A stretch of 64,000 bases of DNA from NCBI GenBank assembly GCA_026399755.1, contig JAPLQI010000051.1:1-64000 (forward strand), in the 5' to 3' direction. The translations under genes were made by a program, and so were the position numbers. Under the pieces are notes generated by a model that had not been told where the DNA came from, did not search any database, and was given only the letters and a program-made list of their open reading frames with translations. Shown here in pieces: positions 18,494 through 26,900 of the stretch (within the stretch, counting starts at the first letter, position 1; every line of letters begins with the position of its first letter). This stretch comes from Pseudomonadota bacterium. Lineage in GTDB: Bacteria > Pseudomonadota > Gammaproteobacteria > Burkholderiales > Chitinibacteraceae.

Positions 18494-19132
18494 TCAAACA
18501 AGATCTACCGGTCCTAGAATGGTCCACGCTTTATGCAGGCGCTCATCCTCGGCAAAGATTTCCAGCATCGCGCTGGCAACATCTGCTCTGGGCAAATAAT
18601 TACCCGCATCATCGCGCCCTGCCAGTACCCGATATTGGCCAGTAGCCGGCTGATGGCTTAAGCCTGCTGGTCTGGCAATCATCCAAACTAAAGCGCTTTG
18701 CGCTAAGCGCTGCTCTGCCTGATTTTTAGCTTTAATGGCCTCGCCCAGCATTCTCTGGGCACCTTCCGCTAATGAATCCCATTGCTCACCACAGCCTAAA
18801 GACGTCCCAAGTAAAAACCGCGCTTGAGGTGCAGCCACTTCTATGGCTTCAATTACATTTAAATTGCCTATGGCATCAATCCGCTGCCCTGCTGCATTTT
18901 TACCACCCAAAACGCTGATCACCCGTTCTGCCCCTGCCTGTTTGATGGCGGCGATGCAATCCTCTAGGTGGAAAGCATCCCCCGTAATCAAAGTAATCCC
19001 CAGCTCGCTTAAAGCCGCCGTATCGCTATCAGCCCTGACCATAGCGACCACCTTATCACCGCGCAAAACGCTGGCTTTCGCAAGACAAAGTCCCAGCCCT
19101 CGGCTGGCACCAAAAATCAATACATCGTGCAT
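18494..19132 (-). CDS. SDR-fold NAD(P)-binding reductase, probable anaerobilin reductase (ChuY/HutY-like)
   Basis: A 212-aa Rossmann protein with the nucleotide loop FGASRGLGL near residue 7 and the atypical-SDR layout (ISVLGG, LLGTSLGCG, WMIARPAGLS). The size and biliverdin-reductase-B-like plan match ChuY, the NAD(P)H-dependent anaerobilin reductase of E. coli O157. Because it follows hutW and hutX on the same strand, as chuY follows chuWX, I infer that role. Without this context it would be called only an NAD(P)-dependent oxidoreductase. A Fur-box-like site lies just upstream. Confidence 0.75.
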   Translation of the reverse strand: MHDVLIFGASRGLGLCLAKASVLRGDKVVAMVRADSDTAALSELGITLITGDAFHLEDCIAAIKQAGAERVISVLGGKNAAGQRIDAIGNLNVIEAIEVAAPQARFLLGTSLGCGEQWDSLAEGAQRMLGEAIKAKNQAEQRLAQSALVWMIARPAGLSHQPATGQYRVLAGRDDAGNYLPRADVASAMLEIFAEDERLHKAWTILGPVDLV

Positions 19133-19158
19133 ATCGTGTGCGCCCTTTCAAAATGGTA

Positions 19159-19177
19159 AATAACAATCATCATCATT
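19159..19177. promoter_or_regulatory. Weak Fur-box-like site upstream of the chuY-like gene
   Basis: AATAACAATCATCATCATT matches the classical GATAATGATAATCATTATC consensus at 13 of 19 positions. It lies 27 bp upstream of the gene start. Confidence 0.4.
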
Positions 19178-19271
19178 TAAACATTACCGCATGCCCTTGT
19201 GTAGCCCAAATAATGCGCAGCATAGGCAACCTTTAAGAAACACAAACAAACTCTGTCGATTTATAAAACGC

Positions 19272-19386
19272 TAAACCTTGAACTACAGCAGTAAAAAGAA
19301 AGCACAGAGTCCACAGAGAAAACCAATCAACCGTTGGCTGTCTCTGTGAAACGCTGTGCTTAATGTGGGACGAGGGTTCAAGATTT
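19272..19386. repeat. Family C palindromic repeat (copy)
   Basis: The left end AAACCTTGAACTAC is mirrored by GGTTCAAGATTT; the core carries CACAGAGTCCACAGAGAAAA and TCTCTGTGAAACGCTGTG. It fills the gap between hutX and the chuY-like gene. Confidence 0.6.
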
Positions 19387-19401
19387 AACTCTTAATAACA
19401 T

Positions 19402-19905
19402 CTAGCTACCCAGCGATGACTGCGCAAAAAACCGATGCATTGCCTCAAGCTGGCTGGCAGAAATTTCACCACTGCTCTCTCTGCCTAAAAACACCTTAAA
19501 CATCACGCCACCCTCGTGATTGGTAAACAGCACAGAGGCCGTATCGCGCCCCATAAAGGGGCGCTCGATCGCGTAAATGGCACCGCAGTGGCTTACCCTT
19601 AAATGCCCATGCAACCCGGTTGGCCCCGGCAAATTAAAAAATCCGTGACTCAGCTCGCCCGCAGGAATCGGGCCTGTGAATTCCATAATCACATCGCTGC
19701 TATGCATAATCACCGTCACATCGCCCCAGTTGGCCATTTCCAGCAATAGCTCGGCCATTTTTTCACCAGCAATGCGCTGCCACATTTCAGCGGGCAGGCA
19801 TTCAATCACCTCATTCATAGGCAGAGCGGCGGCGGTGGCTAAGCCTTCCAGCACCACGCCAGGATTTTTATTAAGACGTTCACGTAAGGATTGAGTGTTG
19901 TTCAT
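19402..19905 (-). CDS. hutX: Cytosolic heme-utilisation carrier protein HutX/ChuX
   Basis: A 167-aa cytoplasmic heme-binding protein that passes heme to degrading enzymes. Family features: the N-terminal helix region RERLNKNPGVVLEGLATAA, then VTVIMHSSDVIMEFTGPIP, LPGPTGLHGHLRVSHCGAIY and the C-terminal VMFKVFLGRE. I start it at the ATG before NNTQSL, since 13 upstream in-frame residues do not fit the family. Located between hutW and the chuY-like gene. ChuX-type proteins are proposed to act with ChuW and ChuY in anaerobic heme breakdown. Confidence 0.9.
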   Translation of the reverse strand: MNNTQSLRERLNKNPGVVLEGLATAAALPMNEVIECLPAEMWQRIAGEKMAELLLEMANWGDVTVIMHSSDVIMEFTGPIPAGELSHGFFNLPGPTGLHGHLRVSHCGAIYAIERPFMGRDTASVLFTNHEGGVMFKVFLGRESSGEISASQLEAMHRFFAQSSLGS

Positions 19906-20004
19906 GGTTTTTTCCAAAAAGTTACATAAAAACGGCAAAAGCATTCAGTCAGGCCAATGCCATGCGATGCAAATTGTGTAATACGAGTTTCACCCGATAT
20001 GTAT

Positions 20005-20262
20005 TAAGCAAAGTCAAAAAGACCTTTTTAGCGCCTTCGGCACGTTGGTTTTGGAGCGGTTAGCCACCGCAGGGGCCTTCCTTTCTTGAACGGCCAAGAA
20101 ACGAAGCCAAGCCACAACCTCAAAAACACGAAGGCCCCTACGCTGCGGACAATCGAGTCGGCGGCAGGCGGGATTGGCTCGCTGCCTCGCTCCCTGGCCG
20201 AAACCCCGCCCCGTTTGTTCCTCGCTCCGGCGTGTTTCAAGGGGACTTTAAAAAGCCCTATG
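20005..20262 (-). repeat. Structured dispersed repeat, family B (copy 2)
   Basis: Reverse orientation relative to copy 1; starts TAAGCAAAGTCAAAAAG, contains GCGCCTTCGG, GGGGCCTTCCTTTCTTGAACGG and ends near AAGGGGACTTTAAAAAGCCC. The GAGTTTCACCCGATATG just before it looks like a remnant of a REP arm. It occupies most of the 469-bp gap between hutW and hutX. Confidence 0.75.
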
Positions 20263-20337
20263 CAAAGAGCGCGGCCATTAAGTTTTTTTGTTGTTTGCTG
20301 AAATAAAATCAAATTCAAAAAATAACTTTTGAAATGA

Positions 20338-20399
20338 TACTTTTTTCCGTGAAACTCACTGTTCTCTGTGCCCTCTATTGTTCAGAGATGGGTTTTACG
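20338..20399. repeat. Family C repeat (partial copy)
   Basis: TTCCGTGAAACTCACTGTTC followed by TCTGTGCCCTCTATTGTTCAG: one half of a family C element, running into the 3' end of hutW. Confidence 0.5.
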
Positions 20400-21670
20400 A
20401 CAGAGCAATCCACCAAAGCCCGCGCCATGCTTGGCCCCCAGAAGCGGGCTAGAGGGACGATGCTCCACAGCGAATTTTGCAGCGGAGTTATCAAGCCTTG
20501 CTGTTGCCAGCTTTGCAGCAGGGGCATACATGCGGCGGGTAGGAGGGAGGCGTCGATCTGGCCTATTTCGATGCCGCCTTGCAAAGCGGCAACCCAGTGC
20601 TGGCTTGGGTCTGCTTGGGAGACTCGGGCGATTGCGGGTGATGCGGCGTTTAGATAGCGCTCTAAATCAGATTCAATTGAATAGGCGTAACCCGCATGGC
20701 TGCCACCCGCGCCGGAGCCAAAGGCTAGGCAGCTATGGCCTGATTTAATTGCTAAGTTATAGCGATTACGCTCTCGGCCTAGGCCAGAGCCAAAATGGCT
20801 GTTTGAGAGCTGCTGCCAACCCGCTGCGGCAAAGCGATCTAGCGCCATTTGGTAAAAGCCCAGCTGCGTAGGCAGGCCACTCATAGGCGGGAATACGCCT
20901 TTCTCCAGCATGCGCTGGATGGGCAGGCCAGGAAATAGATTAAAGGCGTAGACATCAATGCCATCCAAGCCTAGGCCCAGCGCCACATCCAAATCACTGG
21001 CCCAGATAGCTTCATCCTGCCCCGGCAGGCCAAACATCAAATCGGCCACCACCACGGCTTCTTGCCCAGCAGCCAGTTCAGCTAAATAAGCGGCTGCTTC
21101 TTCCCCGCCATGTTTACGCCCTAAATGACGGCGCAGCGGCGTGTGGAAAGTTTGCACGCCTATCGAAAAACGATTCGCCCCTGCCTCAAGGCAAGCGTCG
21201 ATTTTGGCACGATCAAAATGCGAAATACGCCCTTCTACGGTGATTTCGCAGTCATCAGTCAGCGGCAAATACAGCTGCAAGGCACGCAGCAAGCGGGACA
21301 AATCTGGGCCAGATAGTGCGGTAGGCGTTCCTCCGCCTAAATACACGGCCGCAATAGAGCCACCGGCCACACGGCTGGCCGCTGCATGCTGCAAATCGGC
21401 GATCACACGATCTACATAAGGCGTGCCGTGCTCTTCTTTCCATCCGTTTTTATAAAAGCCACAGAATACGCAGCGATTAGCGCAAAAAGGGATATGCACA
21501 TAGGCCAGCGAATCAGCAGGCAGAGGCGTTTGGTTCATCTCTTGCCATGCCGCAGGCCAAGCTTCGGCCTCCAATGCCTGTTGCCCCCAAAAAGGCATTA
21601 AGGCGCGGCGCTGAGAAAAGGCTGTGGCAATGGCTTCGGATGTGTTGGGCACTAGCAAAATCGTTTGCAA
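20375..21670 (-). CDS. hutW: Radical SAM heme-degrading methyltransferase HutW/ChuW (anaerobilin synthase)
   Basis: Oxygen-independent heme-ring opening enzyme: it transfers a methyl from SAM to heme, giving anaerobilin and free iron (shown for E. coli ChuW). The [4Fe-4S] motif C-x3-C-x2-C is at residues 63-70 (CANRCVFC) in the HemN-like context YVHIPFC. GGGTPTALS and the FSIGVQTFHTPLRRHLGR segment follow as in the HemN/HutW family. At 431 aa the length fits. It heads the minus-strand heme arm, with a strong Fur-box match 24 bp upstream. Confidence 0.9.
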   Translation of the reverse strand: MQTILLVPNTSEAIATAFSQRRALMPFWGQQALEAEAWPAAWQEMNQTPLPADSLAYVHIPFCANRCVFCGFYKNGWKEEHGTPYVDRVIADLQHAAASRVAGGSIAAVYLGGGTPTALSGPDLSRLLRALQLYLPLTDDCEITVEGRISHFDRAKIDACLEAGANRFSIGVQTFHTPLRRHLGRKHGGEEAAAYLAELAAGQEAVVVADLMFGLPGQDEAIWASDLDVALGLGLDGIDVYAFNLFPGLPIQRMLEKGVFPPMSGLPTQLGFYQMALDRFAAAGWQQLSNSHFGSGLGRERNRYNLAIKSGHSCLAFGSGAGGSHAGYAYSIESDLERYLNAASPAIARVSQADPSQHWVAALQGGIEIGQIDASLLPAACMPLLQSWQQQGLITPLQNSLWSIVPLARFWGPSMARALVDCSVVKPISEQ

Positions 21671-21693
21671 GGGAATTCTCTTTTTTTGTTAAC

Positions 21694-21712
21694 GATAATA
21701 ATTATCATTAAC
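21694..21712. promoter_or_regulatory. Fur box upstream of hutW
   Basis: GATAATAATTATCATTAAC matches the 19-bp Fur consensus at 16 positions. Its edge is 24 bp from the hutW start codon, where iron-bound Fur would block transcription. Confidence 0.75.
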
Positions 21713-22088
21713 ACTTCAAAAGAAGGCCAGTGCCATTCCACGTAAAGATGATCTAGATCAAACACGATTGGATTATCCAAACCTGCATATGCAGAATAAA
21801 TATTTCTAGTAAAAAATACTTCCTTCTATTACAGCATTCATTGAATAAAACAGCATTTTATTCAAAATCATGCTGTGTATTTAAAAACCACAGTCATATT
21901 ACTTATGCCTAGCAAAACAAACTACCGCCATTATTCAGAATAAATAAGCGACTTCTGGTTTTGCTAAATCCTTATATACACTCAAAAAAAACAAGAAATT
22001 AAACCTTTTACGACATAAAACATACGCGCTTATTTTTTACAAAAGGGGAAAGTATTTTCAAAACGAGGAAAGAAAGGCAAAAAATACA

Positions 22089-22117
22089 TTGATAATGAGA
22101 ATGACTATTGATACGAT
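22089..22117 (+). promoter_or_regulatory. Promoter with Fur box for the heme receptor gene
   Basis: TTGATA (22089-22094), a 17-bp spacer and TACGAT (22112-22117) make a plausible sigma-70 promoter. The spacer overlaps GATAATGAGAATGACTATT (22091-22109), which matches the Fur consensus at 15 of 19 positions. This predicts expression only under iron starvation. Confidence 0.65.
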
Positions 22118-22216
22118 AAACAAAAATTATCTCACATAGCATCAACCGCCCTTGTAGCACCGCACATCGCCGAATTAGCCGCGGCGAGCAAATCACGGCA
22201 CTTATCAGGAATCAGT

Positions 22217-24349
22217 ATGCAACGCAGCACTCACGCCATCGCACTTACTCTTTTAACCGCCACCTTACAAAGTGCATTCGCGGCCAATGCCTCTGCCCCC
22301 GCCGCTCAGCTTGAGCCAGTGGTGGTCACTGCAACGCGTACCGATAAAAAACTCGATGAGCTGCCGCCATCGGTAAGCAGCACCGATAGATCCGAACTTG
22401 ATCGCGGCTTTATCAAGAATTACCGCGATTTAGCCAGCGAGGAGCCGGGCATTAATATCAGCCGAAATGGCCGCTACGGTTTATCAAGCGTGAATGTGCG
22501 TGGCCTCGAAGGCAACCGAGTGCTGATGCTAGTCGATGGCATACGCTTGCCGGATGCTTTTGCTTTTGGGGCTTACCTAAACAGTGGCCGCGATCAGGTT
22601 GATTTCAGCCAGCTTAGCGCCATCGAAGTAGCGCGCGGCCCTTCTTCTACGCTTTATGGCTCGGATGCACTCGGCGGTGTAGTCGGCCTGCGTACCACAT
22701 CCCCAAGTGACTTACTCCGTGGCCGAGGCAACTTTGCGGGCCAAGTTAAATCAGATTACGACAGCAGCGATCAGGGCCTGAGCGTGCAAGCTGCCGTGGC
22801 GGGTGCATTGAATCAAGACACTTTTTGGCTACTGCAAGCGGCTCAGCGCCAAGGGCATGAATTTGAGAACAAGGGCACGGTTGATAGCCAGAATTTCAGC
22901 CGCACCACGGCCAATCCACAAGACACAAATAAGCGCAGCGTGTTGGCAAAAGTAGAGCACTACTTTGAAAACGGCCACAAGCTGGCCATGGCCGCAGAAA
23001 ACTATCGTAATGAAGTCGATACCACGGTTTACACCGATATCGGCGCACCGATGACGCCATCGATTATCAGCAGCCAAGCCAATGATATTCAGACTCGCAG
23101 CCGCGTATCGCTCGATTACAGCTACACCGCTCCAACGCAAGGCTTGATCGACGCGGCCCAAGCCAAACTTTATTACCAAACCCAAAATAACGAGCAAACC
23201 TCCACACAACAGCGGCGCAATGTAGCCAGCTGGCAGCGCTTATCTATTTATGATCAGGATATGGTGGGCATTTCGGGCATAATCGAAAAACGCATCGCAG
23301 GCCCCATCAGCCAGCATTGGACGATAGGCGGAGAGTGGCTACAGAATGATTTAGCGGCTCTGCGTACCGGCACCATCACCCCTGTGCGCGATGTACCCAA
23401 GACCCAAACCACCCAATGGGGTATTTACGCCCAAAATGAAATGGGCTGGAATGACGGGCGCTTTTTGCTGACCCCTTCGCTGCGTTATGACGCCTTTAAA
23501 CTGCGCCCTGAGCTTGACGCAGAGTTTATCAGCCAAGGCGGCAAAGCCGTTGCGCTGGATGACGCCAAGGTGTCGCCCAAGCTGGCCGCTAGCTGGAAAA
23601 TCGCCGAGCAAATCACCCTGTTTGGCCAATACAGCGAAGGCTTTCGCGCCCCCAGCGCGATGGAGCTGAACAGCAGCTATGTATCACCCATGGGCTACGC
23701 CGCTATTGCTAATCCTGATTTGCAGCCTGAAACCAGCCGAGGTGTAGAGCTGGGTGCGCGCCTAGGTAGCAGCGCAGTAGGCGGTAGCTTGACGGCTTTT
23801 GATAATCGCTACAAAGATTTTATCGAACAAGTGAGCATCGCCTGCCCCGGCAACCCGCTGTGTGTACCGGGCACCAATCTCACCTACCAAAACCAAAACC
23901 AAAGCCGTGTGCGCATCTACGGTGCAGAAGCCCGTGCCCACTGGCAGATCAGCAGCGACTGGCGCACATGGAGCAATATGGCTTGGACAGTGGGCCGCAA
24001 TGAAAGCACAAACGAATCGCTCGATAGCGTTGCTCCACTCAAAGCAGTGCTTGGCCTTGAATACAGCAAAGAGCAATGGGGTGGCAACGCGCTGCTCACC
24101 GCAGCCAGCGCCAAAACACGCGTCTCTCAGGCTAATTACTTTAAAACCCCAGGCTACGGCACCGTCGATTTAGCACTCTGGTGGAGCCCGATCAAGGATC
24201 TAAAACTATCCGGCGGCGTGTTTAATATTAGCGATCAAAAATACTGGATAGACAGTGACGTGCGCTTTTTAGCAGCCAATAACAGCGCGCTAGACCGCTA
24301 CACCCAACCCGGCCGCAATGTGCGGATATCGGCGGATTGGCGGTTTTAA
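22217..24349 (+). CDS. TonB-dependent heme/hemoprotein receptor
   Basis: Outer-membrane receptor (710 aa) with a signal peptide ending near ATLQSAFAANA. The TonB box region is EPVVVTATRTDKKLDELP, the plug domain about residues 40-165 (NVRGLEGNRVLMLVDGIRLP; ARGPSSTLYGSDALGGVV), and the rest a 22-strand barrel ending in F (SADWRF). The FRAPSAMELNSSY and NPDLQPETS motifs in the extracellular part are typical of heme/hemoglobin receptors, including those with the conserved heme histidine nearby. Fur-box promoter upstream and hemS-hmuTUV downstream support heme as substrate. Confidence 0.92.
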   Translation: MQRSTHAIALTLLTATLQSAFAANASAPAAQLEPVVVTATRTDKKLDELPPSVSSTDRSELDRGFIKNYRDLASEEPGINISRNGRYGLSSVNVRGLEGNRVLMLVDGIRLPDAFAFGAYLNSGRDQVDFSQLSAIEVARGPSSTLYGSDALGGVVGLRTTSPSDLLRGRGNFAGQVKSDYDSSDQGLSVQAAVAGALNQDTFWLLQAAQRQGHEFENKGTVDSQNFSRTTANPQDTNKRSVLAKVEHYFENGHKLAMAAENYRNEVDTTVYTDIGAPMTPSIISSQANDIQTRSRVSLDYSYTAPTQGLIDAAQAKLYYQTQNNEQTSTQQRRNVASWQRLSIYDQDMVGISGIIEKRIAGPISQHWTIGGEWLQNDLAALRTGTITPVRDVPKTQTTQWGIYAQNEMGWNDGRFLLTPSLRYDAFKLRPELDAEFISQGGKAVALDDAKVSPKLAASWKIAEQITLFGQYSEGFRAPSAMELNSSYVSPMGYAAIANPDLQPETSRGVELGARLGSSAVGGSLTAFDNRYKDFIEQVSIACPGNPLCVPGTNLTYQNQNQSRVRIYGAEARAHWQISSDWRTWSNMAWTVGRNESTNESLDSVAPLKAVLGLEYSKEQWGGNALLTAASAKTRVSQANYFKTPGYGTVDLALWWSPIKDLKLSGGVFNISDQKYWIDSDVRFLAANNSALDRYTQPGRNVRISADWRF

Positions 24350-24371
24350 GGCTTAGCGTATGTTGCGCAGC

Positions 24372-24464
24372 AAAACCTAAACCTTAAAACACGGAGGCCA
24401 CAGAGAACACGGAGTTTCACGGAGAAAAATAGGCTTTGAATTAAGTTGTTTTCCCTTAGGTTTA
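24372..24464. repeat. Family C palindromic repeat (copy)
   Basis: AAACCTAAACCTTAAAACACGG at the left, CCCTTAGGTTTA at the right, core CACAGAGAACACGGAGTTTC. As at 8784, it directly precedes a family B copy. The 476-bp gap between receptor and hemS consists almost wholly of these two repeats. Confidence 0.6.
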
Positions 24465-24509
24465 AGTATTTTTGAAGCCTAAATAATCTGTAGTTTCATC
24501 ACGGCGAGT

Positions 24510-24764
24510 AGCAAGGGGCTTAAATCCCCCCTTGAAGCACGCCGAAGCGAGGAACAAGCGGGGCGGGAATTCGGCAAGGGAGCGAGGAACGAGCCAATCC
24601 CGCCCGCCGCCGACTCGATTGTCCGCAGCTGAGGGGCCTTCGTGCTTCGTGGGGTCGCCTTCTTTGGCTTCGTTTCTTGGCGAAGCAAGAAAGGAAGGCC
24701 CCGCGGTGGCTACCGCTCCAAAATCAACGTGCCGAAGGCACTTATAAAATATTTTTGACTTTAG
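24510..24764 (+). repeat. Structured dispersed repeat, family B (copy 3)
   Basis: Same orientation and landmarks as copy 1: AAGGGGCTTAAATCCCCCC, GAAGCACGCCGAAGCGAGGA, GGGGCCTTCGTGC, GCGGTGGCTACCGC, GTGCCGAAGGCAC, GACTTTAGTTAG. It separates the receptor from hemS, so the two may not be one transcript. Confidence 0.75.
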
Positions 24765-24825
24765 TTAGTGCACATAAGATGCACCCCCACCCAAAGCAAT
24801 ATCAACCGATCAATAAGGACACACC

Positions 24826-25872
24826 ATGCACGCACTCTCTACCCAAGAACGCGCCGCCGTACTGAAAGCCAACTACGACGCGCTGGCCGCTGCCGAGCCT
24901 AAACTTCGCGCCCGTGATCGCGCTGCCCGCTTGCAAGTATCCGAAGCCGAGCTGGTTGCAGCGCAATGCGGCGTAGAGGCGATTGCACTTAATGGCACAG
25001 CGCAGGATATTTTTGTCCAGCTGCAAAATCTTGGCGAAGTGATGGTGCTCAGCCGCAATGACTGGTGTGTGCACGAGCGCCATGGTCGCTATGAAGAAAT
25101 CCACGCCAAAGGCCCAGTGGGTATGGTGTTGGGTAAAGATATCGATCTGCGGATGTTTTTTAGCTACTGGAAACACGCTTTTGCCGTGAGCGAAAACGGC
25201 CGCCGCAGCGTGCAGTTTTTTGATGGCGCAGGGGAAGCCATCCATAAAGTTTACTTAACTGAAAAAAGCGACGCTGCTGCTTACGACGCCTTTGTTAGCC
25301 TGCTTGCCGCTACTGAAATCCCGGTAATGCATATCGAAGCGTATCCAATCGACACCACGCGTGGCGATTGCCAAGATAACGCCGCCTTGCGCGAACACTG
25401 GCTTAGTCTGACCGATACCCACGGCTTTTTCCCTATGTTGGGCAAGCATAAAGTAACCCGCCTTGCCGCCTTAAAAGCAGCAGGTGATGACTTGGCACAA
25501 CGCGTGGCGATTGATGCCACCGAAGTCATGCTGCACCGCGCTGCAGCAGAACAACTACCAATCATGTGCTTTGTCAGCAATCGCGGCATGGTGCAAATCC
25601 ACTCTGGCACGGTTGAAAAACTGTTACGCACTGGCCCTTGGTTCAATATTCTTGACCCGATGTTTAATCTGCACCTCAACACCACTGCCATTAGCGAATG
25701 CTGGGTCGTCAACAAACCGACCAGCGACGGCTGGGTGACTTCGCTTGAGGTTTACACCGATGGCGGCGAGCTGATTGTGCAATTCTTTGGCGTAAGAAAG
25801 CCAGGCGTGCCTGAGTTGCCAGAGTGGCGCAAGCTGATGTGCGATCTTTGCAGCACCCCACTGGCAGGCTAA
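24826..25872 (+). CDS. hemS: Hemin-degrading/heme-handling factor HemS (HmuS/ChuS family)
   Basis: A 348-aa cytoplasmic heme-binding protein made of two similar halves (about residues 1-170 and 180-345), each with a split beta-sheet; family members carry or break down heme. Marks include ARDRAARLQVSEAELVAAQ, NDWCVHERHGRYEEI and, in the second half, the parallel MCFVSNRGMVQIHSGTVEKL. AAGGA lies six bases before the ATG. The next gene, hmuT, begins four bases after its stop, so the two are probably translationally coupled. Confidence 0.92.
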   Translation: MHALSTQERAAVLKANYDALAAAEPKLRARDRAARLQVSEAELVAAQCGVEAIALNGTAQDIFVQLQNLGEVMVLSRNDWCVHERHGRYEEIHAKGPVGMVLGKDIDLRMFFSYWKHAFAVSENGRRSVQFFDGAGEAIHKVYLTEKSDAAAYDAFVSLLAATEIPVMHIEAYPIDTTRGDCQDNAALREHWLSLTDTHGFFPMLGKHKVTRLAALKAAGDDLAQRVAIDATEVMLHRAAAEQLPIMCFVSNRGMVQIHSGTVEKLLRTGPWFNILDPMFNLHLNTTAISECWVVNKPTSDGWVTSLEVYTDGGELIVQFFGVRKPGVPELPEWRKLMCDLCSTPLAG

Positions 25873-25876
25873 TTCC

Positions 25877-26686
25877 ATGAAAAAATGGCTTATTGCGTCT
25901 ATTTTGCTGACGCTACTTAACCCAGCCCTAGCAGCTGCCCCTAAGAAAATTGTGACCTTAGGCGGAGCACTCACTGAAATCGTTTACGCGCTAGACGCTG
26001 AAGCGCGTTTGGTGGCGGTCGATCAATCAAGCGTCTACCCGCCTGCTGCCAATAAATTGCCAAAAGTGGGCTATTACCGTGCGTTTTCGGTAGAAGGCGT
26101 GCTGTCGCAAAAGCCTGATTTGATCTTGGCATCCGATCAGGCTGGCCCGCCAGAAGCTTTGGCAAGGCTACAGCGCACCGGTATACCTGTGATTGTGCTC
26201 CCTAGCGCGCCTAATTTAGCCGCGCTGGAAAAACGCATCACAGGGATTGCCAGCGCTTTGCAGGAAGAAGAAAAGGGCAAAAACATCATCGCCAAGCTCA
26301 AGCGTGAAGTGGTTCATGTCCCTGCCAGCAATACACGTGCCCTGCTATTGATTAGCCGTAGCGGCAGCCCGGAAGGCGCAGGCAATGAAACTTCGGCCGA
26401 TGCCATCTTGAAATTAGCGGGCTTAAACAATGTGTTAGCTAAGCAACACGGCTACAAACCGCTGTCAATGGAAAGCATCGCCGCGCTGCAGCCAGATGTA
26501 ATTGTGCTCTCGAGCATGTCGATCCAAAACCTTGGTGGCATGGAAAAAGTACTCGCTATGCCGGGGCTAGCACAAACACCTGCCGCCAAAAACAAGAAAA
26601 TTGTGATGATGGACGACTTACTTCTGCTCGGCTTTGGCCCCCGTCTGCCAGAAGCTTTGCAGCAGCTGAAGCAAGTTTCTAAATGA
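25877..26686 (+). CDS. hmuT: Heme ABC transporter periplasmic binding protein HmuT
   Basis: Class III periplasmic binding protein (269 aa) with a cleavable signal peptide (KKWLIASILLTLLNPALAAA). The core starts KKIVTLGGALTEIVYALDAEARLVAVD, and VGYYRAFSVEGVLSQKPDLILAS is typical of HmuT/PhuT; the tyrosine in the YR pair of this motif is the usual heme ligand. It receives heme from the outer-membrane receptor and delivers it to HmuUV. Located four bases after hemS. Confidence 0.93.
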   Translation: MKKWLIASILLTLLNPALAAAPKKIVTLGGALTEIVYALDAEARLVAVDQSSVYPPAANKLPKVGYYRAFSVEGVLSQKPDLILASDQAGPPEALARLQRTGIPVIVLPSAPNLAALEKRITGIASALQEEEKGKNIIAKLKREVVHVPASNTRALLLISRSGSPEGAGNETSADAILKLAGLNNVLAKQHGYKPLSMESIAALQPDVIVLSSMSIQNLGGMEKVLAMPGLAQTPAAKNKKIVMMDDLLLLGFGPRLPEALQQLKQVSK

Positions 26687-26750
26687 AGTAGGGTGGGCCC
26701 GTTTTGCGCCCACTGCATCACTAAAGCCAACAAGATGCATTGCATCTTTT

Positions 26751-26812
26751 GTAGGGCGGGCAAAACCCGCGAGCAATATTGCTAAAAACACGCGGGTTTC
26801 ACCCGCCCTACA
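26751..26812. repeat. REP-like palindrome, family A (copy 3)
   Basis: GTAGGGCGGGCAAAACCCGCG paired with CGCGGGTTTCACCCGCCCTAC in the hmuT-hmuU gap. A related degenerate arm (GTAGGGTGGGCCCG) lies at about 26689, right after the hmuT stop. Confidence 0.75.
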
Positions 26813-26900
26813 GCTGCAATATATTTCAGCCAAACAGTCATCATCAGCGGGTGCAAACCCTGCATCCGCTGCTCTTACTCCACTTGTACCAGGATTTGTC

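Larger units (their letters stand above)
21671..22216. other. Divergent heme promoter region
   Basis: 546 bp, AT-rich, no credible gene. It separates hutW (minus) from the TonB receptor (plus) and carries a Fur-box-like site near each start. Confidence 0.6.

Noticed and set aside
20028-20318. Reading frames of 70-96 codons inside the family B repeats (also 20086-20301, 24479-24688, 24532-24747)
   Set aside because: They lie wholly in repeated hairpin-rich DNA, run in both directions over the same bases and do not resemble proteins.
22008-22196. A 62-codon minus-strand frame in the divergent heme promoter region
   Set aside because: It covers the Fur box and promoter, is AT-driven in composition and has no credible ribosome-binding site.
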